DNA of 12,449 bases, taken from NCBI GenBank assembly GCA_947372405.1, contig CANBTO010000090.1, positions 1-12,449 on the forward strand, written 5' to 3'. The notes below the pieces were generated by a model. The model was not told the DNA's origin. It made no database searches and saw only the letters and a program-made list of their open reading frames with translations. This stretch comes from Verrucomicrobiaceae bacterium. GTDB lineage: Bacteria > Verrucomicrobiota > Verrucomicrobiae > Verrucomicrobiales > Akkermansiaceae. Position 1 is the stretch's first letter, and each line of letters starts with the position of its first letter. Shown piece by piece: positions 6,565-12,449 of this stretch. A program made the translations under genes and the position numbers.

Positions 6565-8643
6565 ATGAAATCGAAAAACCCTGTATGGAGGATCAAAGTC
6601 AAATCCGGGATCTGGCTGGCAAGCGCGGCGGTTCTCTGCCTGCTGCCGGTTCGTGCAACCGGCAAGGACGAAGCCACCAAGAATGACGAAGCGGCGGACG
6701 ACGAGGAAGTCTCCAACTGGGCGGATTTCACCTTGGGTGGTGTCGCTGTTGGCGGAGACCATGCCGCATTCCAGCGCGCTGCGCGCCAGACCGACGGCTT
6801 TTACGGCGGAATCAGTTCCATGCGTTGGGAGAAGGAAATGGACGATCTGACCCTGTTGATCGAGGGGCATGCGCTGATGGGCATGGAAGACTATGACATC
6901 ACCGCTCGGCTGGACAAGAAGGATCTTGGCTACGTGAGAGCGGGATTCCGCCAATACCGCACCTGGTATGAAGGCACCGGCGCATATGTTCCCGGCGTTG
7001 CGGCAAGCTGGGTCCCGATTTATGGCGAAGACGAACTTTCAGTGGACCGGGGCAAACTCTGGTTCGAAGCGGGATTGAGAATGGAGCATCTCCCTGAAAT
7101 CACTTTCGGCTATTCCCATGAATGGCGGGATGGCACGAAGGATTCCACAACGATGGGTGTCACCGATCCTGATCCCTATTACTACGGAATCGTGCCGACG
7201 CTTTTCAATATGGATGAAAGGCGCGATACGTTCACCCTTGATTTCGCCTACACGCTTGGAAACACGGATCTGGGACTCGGACTGCGTTACGAAAACGTGA
7301 GCAACGAGGATACGCGGATCATGCACAACCAACCGGGGTCCTTGCTGCCTACCAGCGACCGGACAACCAGCCAGAGCGAAGAGTATGACTCCGACCTGTT
7401 CGGTGCGCACATATTCAGTGAGACCCGCTTCAATGACAAGATGCTCATGAGTTTCGGCTATTCCTACACGACGATGAATACCGATACCACCGGCAGCTCC
7501 CGCACCGTGGTTGACAGGGCCGGCACGCCGTATGCGACCACGGATAACGCGTTTTCGGCGCTGACAGGAGGGGCGCAGCTTTCGCTGAACGTGGCCAATG
7601 CCAATTTCTGGTGGAATCCCATCGCCGATCTGGTGATCGTTCCTTCCTTCCGCGCATCATGGGAGGACATGGACGCCATTTCCGCCTATGTTCAAGGGAC
7701 CAACAAGCATGAGTCGAGCGATTCCGAAATCGACAACACCACCGAACAACTGGAAGTCCGTTATACCGGTTTGGACAACCTGGTGCTGTATGGCAAGGTG
7801 GAGATGTCCCAGGAGGACGGCACGATTCTCTACCGTGACATCAACGACTCGATGCGGCTACTTACCTCCGACATCACGGAGGCGAACTACGTGCTTGGAA
7901 CCAACTGGTATCCCATGCGTGGTCTGAGCCTTGCCGCACAGTATTATCACAAGAGCTACGACGAGAAGTTCAACGACACGTTCAAGTTCAATCCGCTTCT
8001 GGGAAATCCCTATGACGAGGTGCTCAAATCCCATAACGTCAACACGGACGACCTGAATCTGCGCTTGACCTGGCGGGCCATGCCGAACCTCACGCTGGTG
8101 AGCCGTTACGATTACCAGCATTCCACCATCGAGAACCAGGGCCTGGACGCTGCCGGCGTCCCGCTGAACACGATCGACAGCGCGGACATCAACCGCAACG
8201 TGTTCAGTGAAAGCATCACTTGGATGCCGGTCGATCAGGCCTATGTGCAGGGAAGTGTCAGCTATGTTCTCGCCCAAACGGACACTCCGGCCAACGTCTA
8301 TGCACCCTTCCGCATTGCGGACTCCGCCAATGACTATGTGACGGCCAACATCACGGCTGGATACGCGCTGGACAAGAAGACCGATATTCAGGCCAGCTAT
8401 ACCTATTTCTATTCCAATGACAACTCGGTGCCCTACGACAAGGTCGCTGGTGTTCCCGGTTCGGTGCCGTTTGGTTCCGAAGCTCAGGAAAACATCATTT
8501 CGGTCTCCCTGAACCGCCGGATTACCCCGAACATGATCTGGAACATGGGCTACAGCTACTACAACAGCAGCGATGATGCCTCCGGCGGCTACAATAACTT
8601 CCACGCACACATGGTTTCGACAGGTCTCCAGGTGCGCTTCTGA
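6565..8643 (+). CDS. MtrB/PioB-like outer-membrane beta-barrel porin
   Basis: A 692-aa protein, close to the roughly 700 aa of MtrB. A signal peptide (about 1-33) is followed by an acidic linker (DEAADDEE) and then a long series of alternating polar and aromatic strands (such as ITFGYSHEW, LGLGLRYENV, LMSFGYSYTT, LVSRYDYQHS, IWNMGYSYYN). It ends in LQVRF, a C-terminal phenylalanine expected for outer-membrane barrel assembly. The only cysteine is inside the signal peptide, so the N-terminal CXXC known from gammaproteobacterial MtrB is absent. In MtrAB-type systems the barrel sheathes a multiheme cytochrome and lets electrons cross the outer membrane. The cytochrome gene immediately before it supports that reading. 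An ordinary porin is less likely given the neighbours. Strand number cannot be judged without prediction. Confidence 0.85.
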   Translation: MKSKNPVWRIKVKSGIWLASAAVLCLLPVRATGKDEATKNDEAADDEEVSNWADFTLGGVAVGGDHAAFQRAARQTDGFYGGISSMRWEKEMDDLTLLIEGHALMGMEDYDITARLDKKDLGYVRAGFRQYRTWYEGTGAYVPGVAASWVPIYGEDELSVDRGKLWFEAGLRMEHLPEITFGYSHEWRDGTKDSTTMGVTDPDPYYYGIVPTLFNMDERRDTFTLDFAYTLGNTDLGLGLRYENVSNEDTRIMHNQPGSLLPTSDRTTSQSEEYDSDLFGAHIFSETRFNDKMLMSFGYSYTTMNTDTTGSSRTVVDRAGTPYATTDNAFSALTGGAQLSLNVANANFWWNPIADLVIVPSFRASWEDMDAISAYVQGTNKHESSDSEIDNTTEQLEVRYTGLDNLVLYGKVEMSQEDGTILYRDINDSMRLLTSDITEANYVLGTNWYPMRGLSLAAQYYHKSYDEKFNDTFKFNPLLGNPYDEVLKSHNVNTDDLNLRLTWRAMPNLTLVSRYDYQHSTIENQGLDAAGVPLNTIDSADINRNVFSESITWMPVDQAYVQGSVSYVLAQTDTPANVYAPFRIADSANDYVTANITAGYALDKKTDIQASYTYFYSNDNSVPYDKVAGVPGSVPFGSEAQENIISVSLNRRITPNMIWNMGYSYYNSSDDASGGYNNFHAHMVSTGLQVRF

Positions 8644-8692
8644 TCGGTTGAATCAAACTGTCAATCTCCCGAACACCAAAAAAACAAGCAAT

Positions 8693-9019
8693 ATGAAACT
8701 ACAAGCAACACTCCTGTCGGCAGCCCTTTTGCTGGCTGCTCCTGCGGCATTTGGCGACGGCGCTGCCGTCTATTCCAAAAACTGCGCTTCGTGCCATGCC
8801 AAGGACGGCAGCGGTGACACCAAGATGGGCAAGAAGGCCGGTGCCAAAGACTACCGGGACGCAAAGGTCCAGGCTGGCTTCACCGATGCGGAAGGTCTCA
8901 AGGCGATCAAGGATGGCGTGACCAAGGACGGCAAGGAGAAGATGAAAGCAATGTCGTCCAAGGTAACCGATGCCGAGGCCAAGGAAGTGCTGGCATACAT
9001 CCGTGCTTTCAAAAAATAG
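8693..9019 (+). CDS. Small periplasmic monoheme cytochrome c (class I)
   Basis: A 108-aa precursor with a Sec signal peptide (about 1-21, ending PAAFG) and one heme site, CASCH at 31-35. A C-terminal segment with Met84 and Met87 follows, of which Met84 (in KEKMKAM) is the more likely sixth heme ligand. The typical cytochrome c C-terminal helix AKEVLAYIRAFKK closes the protein. It lies 49 bases after the porin gene and just before a terminator, so it is the last gene of the porin-cytochrome unit. A soluble electron shuttle between the inner-membrane cytochromes and the octaheme lipoprotein is the natural inference. The ATG at 8693 is chosen over an in-frame upstream start because the signal peptide begins there and the upstream part overlaps the porin gene. 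Confidence 0.9.
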   Translation: MKLQATLLSAALLLAAPAAFGDGAAVYSKNCASCHAKDGSGDTKMGKKAGAKDYRDAKVQAGFTDAEGLKAIKDGVTKDGKEKMKAMSSKVTDAEAKEVLAYIRAFKK

Positions 9020-9068
9020 GAATTCAATGAATCCGACGCCGGTAATCCGCTACCGGAACGGTTTTCAG

Positions 9069-9102
9069 AAGCGGAGTCTCGGCAACGAGGCTCCGCTTTT
9101 TT
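9069..9102 (+). terminator. Strong rho-independent terminator closing the porin-cytochrome unit
   Basis: AAGCGGAG (9069-9076) pairs with CTCCGCTT (9091-9098). An inner CTCG/CGAG stem has a GCAA tetraloop, and six T bases end at 9102. A smaller hairpin, CCGGTA/TACCGG (9039-9044 with 9051-9056), precedes it. The next start codon is only 31 bases further. Confidence 0.9.
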
Positions 9103-9133
9103 GAAGCAGCAGACTCGAAAACTCCCGAAATCC

Positions 9134-10630
9134 ATGAACGACGAAAATTCGATATCTCCACCATCCACCCGTCTCGGCCGCCTGCGCAACTGGGTCAGTC
9201 TGGCGGGTGCGGTATTGGCGGCGGCGGCACTGTTCGCCTTCTTCCTGCTTTTCTCGATGGACTTGTTTGCCGCCCATGCGAATCCCTATATGGGTATTCT
9301 CGCCTATGTGGTTGCTCCCGCGTTTTTGCTGTTCGGGCTTGCGACCATTGCTGTTGGTTACATTTTGGAAACCCGCAGAATCCGCAGGGGAGGGGTGAGT
9401 GGTCGTTCCGAGTTTGTCCTGCACGTGGACTTGACCCGCAAGCGTGATCGCCGCCTGATGGTTGGCTTCGTGGGTGGAAGCTTCGCGTTCCTTTTCCTGA
9501 CCGCATTCGGCAGCTACGAGACCTATCACCTGATGGAAACGAACTCGTTCTGCGGTGAAACCTGCCACACGCCGATGGAGCCCGAGTTCAAGGCCTATCA
9601 GCACTCCGCCCACGCCGAGGTGAATTGTGTGGCCTGCCACATCGGACCCGGAACCACCGCATATATCAAAACCAAGGTCAATGGGGTGAAACAACTCTAT
9701 CACCAGGCGCTCGGTGATTTCGACCGGCCGATCCAGATTCTCAATCCAAACTTGCGCCTTGCCCAGGAAACCTGCCAAACCTGTCATTGGTCGAAAAAAC
9801 ATTTCGGCAATCTTCCGAAAACCTTCCGGCATTTCCTTGCCGATGAGACCAACACGCCCTTCACCGTCCAGATGATTCTGAAGGTGGGTGGCAGCGATCC
9901 TGTCCACGGATCGGTCGAGGGCATTCACGCCCACATGAATGTATCCAACAAAATCGAATTCATTGCCCTGGATGACAAGCGACTGGATATACCCTGGGTG
10001 CGCGTGACCGACGCCAACGGCAAGGCTACTGAGTATCGCACTGCGGATTTCAAGGATGACATATCCAAGCATCCGATCCGCAACATGGACTGCATGGACT
10101 GCCACAACCGCCCCGCCCACAATTTCGCCACTCCCAACGATGCCGTCGAGCAGTCGATGGCCTTTGGTCGCATCGATCCTTCGATGCCCTGGGTCAAATC
10201 CAAGGTCGTCAAGGCGCTGGCCCAGTCATACGCCACCCGCGAGGAAGCCAAAGAGAAAATCGCGGCTTCGCTTCGCGCCGAATATCCGGATGACAAGCGC
10301 GTGGAATCGCTGGTCAAGGAGGCTCTGGCGATCTATCAGGTGAATTTCTTTCCTGAGATGAAGGCGGACTGGCGCGCCCATCCCAATTTCATCGGCCACA
10401 AGGATTCCAACGGCTGTTTCCGCTGCCATGATGGCAAGCACCTGGCCAGTGACGGCAAGACTTCGATCAAGGCCAACGATTGCAATTCCTGCCACCTCAT
10501 CATCGCGCAAGGTGCCGGGGCGGAACTTGAAAAGATCGATACGAAGGGACTGGATTTCTTCCATGTGGATGCGGAGTATTCCGAACCATCATGCGCCGAG
10601 TGCCACAACGGGCAAATCCAGGCGGAGTGA
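9134..10630 (+). CDS. Membrane-anchored heptaheme NapC/NirT-type cytochrome
   Basis: A 498-aa cytochrome likely to take electrons from the quinol pool and pass them to periplasmic cytochromes. Three hydrophobic helices lie near 19-46, 52-79 and 108-127. The heme domain follows: the first site has the spacing CX3CH (Cys140, Cys144, His145) in SFCGETCHTPMEPEF, and standard CxxCH sites start at Cys165, 214, 320, 428, 450 and 487. The first two sites with HSAHAEVNCVACHIGPG resemble the NapC/NrfH family. That family usually has four or five hemes and one membrane helix, so this is an enlarged variant with a long insert between hemes 3 and 5. The ATG at 9134 is preferred; an in-frame TTG at 9101 falls inside the terminator. 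It may be read by read-through from the porin operon or from a promoter not recognised. Confidence 0.85.
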   Translation: MNDENSISPPSTRLGRLRNWVSLAGAVLAAAALFAFFLLFSMDLFAAHANPYMGILAYVVAPAFLLFGLATIAVGYILETRRIRRGGVSGRSEFVLHVDLTRKRDRRLMVGFVGGSFAFLFLTAFGSYETYHLMETNSFCGETCHTPMEPEFKAYQHSAHAEVNCVACHIGPGTTAYIKTKVNGVKQLYHQALGDFDRPIQILNPNLRLAQETCQTCHWSKKHFGNLPKTFRHFLADETNTPFTVQMILKVGGSDPVHGSVEGIHAHMNVSNKIEFIALDDKRLDIPWVRVTDANGKATEYRTADFKDDISKHPIRNMDCMDCHNRPAHNFATPNDAVEQSMAFGRIDPSMPWVKSKVVKALAQSYATREEAKEKIAASLRAEYPDDKRVESLVKEALAIYQVNFFPEMKADWRAHPNFIGHKDSNGCFRCHDGKHLASDGKTSIKANDCNSCHLIIAQGAGAELEKIDTKGLDFFHVDAEYSEPSCAECHNGQIQAE

Positions 10631-10717
10631 CATGGTGGCCCCGGGAGTTTTATGGGAAAGCTCCCGGCTGGGACAACAGCTGGCCACGGGATCGGGATAT
10701 TGGCCGGACCACCATGT
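10630..10717 (+). other. Nested inverted repeats forming a possible multibranched structure
   Basis: ACATGGTGG (10630-10638, overlapping the last base of the stop codon) is the exact reverse complement of CCACCATGT (10709-10717). Inside lie CCGGGAG/CTCCCGG (10641-10647 with 10661-10667) and GGCCA/TGGCC (10682-10686 with 10701-10705). The three stems are compatible, giving a closed three-way junction. No T tract follows the outer stem. It could be a processed 3' RNA, a transcript-stabilising structure or a small palindromic mobile repeat. Confidence 0.5.
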
Positions 10718-10783
10718 GGCTTCCGATAGTAACTGAGATCGAGTGAACCCACATATCTTCGGCTTGTGGTGGGATCCGCATAT

Positions 10784-10815
10784 TTGGCGCATTCCTTTGC
10801 ATCGCTTCTTATAGT
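10784..10815 (+). promoter_or_regulatory. Weak promoter candidate before the triheme/Fe-S/NrfD genes
   Basis: TATAGT (10810-10815) is a good -10 match, but the best -35 candidate, TTGGCG (10784-10789), is 20 bases away, longer than usual. It lies about 220 bases before the next start codon. The rest of the 402-base gap holds the nested inverted repeats at 10630-10717 and an AT-rich stretch near 10855-10905. I see no gene in it. Confidence 0.25.
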
Positions 10816-11032
10816 GTTGGAGAAGCCATGCAATCAGGATATCCGTTGATGATGGAATTATCGGTGGGATAGAGATTTATTATATCCAGAAATGGATGAT
10901 TGATTTGACGTCCGACTATCATGCCGCCCGGCGGTGGTGATTCCAGTATTAAACACCGAAAAAACCTTCGCAGATCATCTGGATGCAGACGGATTCCCGG
11001 ATCGTCCATCAAGAGCAACACAATTGATCCAT

Positions 11033-11488
11033 ATGAATCCCTTCAGGATGCCGCCGCAAATTTTCCGTCTGGTTTTGCTGATCTTTGCGATTGTGGTCAG
11101 CTACCTTGTGGCGCGAACACTGCTGACTCCTTCGTCGTTCCGTGAATATGGATTCTATCGGGGTGCGTCGCTGATGGAACGTGCCGCTCAGATTCCGGTC
11201 TTTGCCGGCAAGGTGGCCTGTGGCAAGCGTAACTCGGACATCCTGCAAATCCTGGCCAAGAGTGAACACAAAACCCTTTCGTGCGAAACCTGTCACGGTG
11301 TGGTGAGCAAGGATCAACTGGACGATCCAGCCGGAAAACTGGCGCACCTTGATGACAAACACTGCATCCGGTGCCACGAAGCCAATGCGTCGCGTCCGAC
11401 ATGGTTCAAACAAATCAATGTCAAGGATCACTATGCGGATCCATGCATGGATTGCCATGACCCCCATCAACCCAACGAAGAAAAATGA
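11033..11488 (+). CDS. Membrane-anchored triheme cytochrome c with one degenerate heme site
   Basis: A 151-aa protein with one N-terminal membrane helix (about 10-28, FRLVLLIFAIVVSYLV) and a periplasmic domain with CxxCH sites at Cys84 (CETCHG), Cys111 (CIRCH) and Cys138 (CMDCHDPH). The opening PSSFREYGFYRGASL and the order of sites fit small multiheme cytochromes found beside NrfC/NrfD-type genes, which normally start with another heme at the place where this protein has CGKRN (63-67). One base change in each of two codons would explain the loss (TGT to CGT, CAC to AAC). It probably links the Fe-S/NrfD module to periplasmic carriers. The start at 11033 is chosen because the helix follows at once; an in-frame ATG at 10934 would add 33 unrelated residues. 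Its stop overlaps the next start (ATGA), so the two are translationally coupled. Confidence 0.8.
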   Translation: MNPFRMPPQIFRLVLLIFAIVVSYLVARTLLTPSSFREYGFYRGASLMERAAQIPVFAGKVACGKRNSDILQILAKSEHKTLSCETCHGVVSKDQLDDPAGKLAHLDDKHCIRCHEANASRPTWFKQINVKDHYADPCMDCHDPHQPNEEK

Positions 11489-12285
11489 ACGATCCCATTC
11501 CCCGCCGCCGGATGTTGGCAACCCTTGCCGGGGTTGTGGCCGGACTTATGGCACTGCCGTTGGCCAAGAGGATCAAGTCGATGTTCGTCACCAAGGTGGC
11601 CCCTTCCGGCTATGATCCATACAAACACAAGTGGCTCATGTGCATTGATGTGGAAAAGTGCATCGGCTGCGGCCTTTGTGCGGACGCCTGTAAAACCGAG
11701 AATCACGTGCCCGAGGCCAGCCATTATTTCCGCACTTGGATCGAACGATATATCATTAAGAAGCCCGCGGCGGGAGAATTTCAGTTGCGCGGTGAGGTGC
11801 TGGTGGATTCCCCCAACGGCGGACGGGGTGGATTTTCGCCGGCGGCGGTGCCAAAAGAGGAAATCCTCAAGTCGTTCTTCGTGCCCAAGCTCTGCAACCT
11901 GTGTGTGGACTCACCCTGCACGCAGGTCTGTCCGGTGGGTGCCACTTTCGACGCGCCGGATGGCGCGGTATTGGTGGATCCGGAGTATTGCATCGGTTGC
12001 GGATTCTGCATCCAGGCCTGCCCCTACGGTTGCCGTTTCATGAGTCCCGTCACCAACACCGCGGAAAAATGCACGCTGTGTTATCATCGCATCACCCGCG
12101 GCCTGTTGCCCGCCTGCGTCGAGATCTGCCCCACCCAGGCGCGCGTTTTCGGCGACCTCAAAAACCCGATCGAGAACGATCCGTTGCAAGCCTTCGTTGA
12201 AAACCACAAAGTGAGCACTCTCAAACCACATCTCGGCACCAACCCCAGGGTCCTGTATGCCAACATCGACAAGGAGGTAAGATAA
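11485..12285 (+). CDS. Tat-exported four-cluster ferredoxin-type subunit (NrfC/PsrB/DsrO-like)
   Basis: A 266-aa electron-transfer subunit expected on the periplasmic face, partner of the NrfD-type protein encoded next. The N-terminus IPRRRMLATLAG followed by a hydrophobic run is a twin-arginine signal. Sixteen cysteines form four [4Fe-4S] sites: 59/62/65/69, 137/140/145/149, 169/172/175/179 and 196/199/211/215. The spacing of the second (CNLCVDSPCTQVCP) and fourth sites is the standard pattern of the DmsB/NrfC/PsrB family. No molybdopterin catalytic subunit is present in the window, so the module may act as a quinone-cytochrome link and not as part of a substrate reductase; such a gene could lie beyond the window. 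It overlaps the cytochrome gene by four bases and is followed by a perfect Shine-Dalgarno site for the next gene. Confidence 0.92.
   Translation: MNDPIPRRRMLATLAGVVAGLMALPLAKRIKSMFVTKVAPSGYDPYKHKWLMCIDVEKCIGCGLCADACKTENHVPEASHYFRTWIERYIIKKPAAGEFQLRGEVLVDSPNGGRGGFSPAAVPKEEILKSFFVPKLCNLCVDSPCTQVCPVGATFDAPDGAVLVDPEYCIGCGFCIQACPYGCRFMSPVTNTAEKCTLCYHRITRGLLPACVEICPTQARVFGDLKNPIENDPLQAFVENHKVSTLKPHLGTNPRVLYANIDKEVR
12271..12278 (+). promoter_or_regulatory. Strong Shine-Dalgarno site of the NrfD-type gene
   Basis: AAGGAGGT lies inside the last codons of the Fe-S gene, with GGAGG ending nine bases before the ATG at 12287. It contrasts with the absent or weak sites before most other genes here and fixes the start of the partial gene. 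Confidence 0.85.
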
Positions 12286-12286
12286 C

Positions 12287-12449
12287 ATGAGCATCGCATT
12301 CGCCAGCCTTCTCGCAGAAGTCGCACCGCACATTGACGGTTATGTGTATCCCAACGAATCCGGATCCCATCCGTTGTGGGGCGTTCTCATCGTGCTTTAC
12401 CCCTACATCACGGGCCTCGTCGCCGGTGCCTTCATCATGGCGTCGCTGG
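12287..12449 (+). CDS. NrfD/PsrC-type membrane subunit, N-terminal part only (cut by window end)
   Basis: The reading frame is open from the ATG at 12287 to the window end (54 complete codons). It starts MSIAFASLLAEVAPHIDGY and continues with HPLWGVLIVLYPYITGLVAGAFIMASL, the start of the first membrane helix typical of NrfD/PsrC family proteins. These are multi-helix quinone-interacting subunits that pair with four-cluster Fe-S proteins like the one encoded immediately before. A one-base gap separates the two genes. Only the first helix is seen, so the subfamily cannot be judged. Confidence 0.8.
   Translation, partial: MSIAFASLLAEVAPHIDGYVYPNESGSHPLWGVLIVLYPYITGLVAGAFIMASL

Noticed and set aside
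10770..10815. Fourth copy of the upstream element before the triheme cytochrome
   Set aside because: CCGCATATTTGG and TTCCTTTGC are reminiscent, but alignment needs several gaps and the GCAA..TT.GC core is missing.
10934..11032. N-terminal extension of the triheme cytochrome from an upstream ATG
   Set aside because: The extra 33 residues would precede the membrane helix with no recognisable signal, and no Shine-Dalgarno site supports the ATG at 10934.

Overview
The window looks like a chromosomal segment of a Gram-negative bacterium. It has an outer-membrane beta-barrel, a lipoprotein cytochrome and periplasmic cytochromes. The secreted repeat proteins (choice-of-anchor D/ASH-like repeats, He_PIG-like Ig modules), the moderate GC content and the mostly weak Shine-Dalgarno sites suggest a Verrucomicrobiota-like or related PVC-group organism; this taxonomy is inference. 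All genes lie on the + strand.

Region 1 (1-5351): two paralogous secreted proteins, of 1156 and 429 aa. Each begins with a signal peptide and a DUF2271-like module and ends in choice-of-anchor D repeats (five and two copies). Each is followed by rho-independent terminators, so each is probably its own transcript.

Region 2 (5352-9102): a porin-cytochrome operon. After a roughly 270-base leader come an octaheme DmsE/MtrA-like lipoprotein cytochrome, an MtrB/PioB-like outer-membrane barrel and a small monoheme cytochrome c. A strong terminator closes the unit.

Region 3 (9134-12449, running off the window): an inner-membrane quinone-linked module. It holds a three-helix NapC/NirT-type heptaheme cytochrome, a membrane-anchored triheme cytochrome that has lost a fourth heme motif, a Tat-exported protein with four [4Fe-4S] clusters (NrfC/PsrB type), and the start of an NrfD/PsrC-type membrane subunit.

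Together, regions 2 and 3 encode most of an electron path: quinone pool, NrfD/NapC-type inner-membrane modules, periplasmic cytochrome, then cytochrome-in-barrel across the outer membrane. This fits extracellular electron transfer (metal or humic reduction, or iron oxidation run in reverse). No outer-surface MtrC/OmcA-type cytochrome is visible.

The most unusual observation is an ungapped element of about 48-60 bp repeated three times on the same strand. It lies about 97 bases before the start codon of each DUF2271 protein (151-210 and 3870-3929), with a more diverged copy (5438-5485) ahead of the porin-cytochrome operon. It suggests that the secreted DUF2271/ASH proteins and the porin-cytochrome conduit are co-regulated parts of one system.
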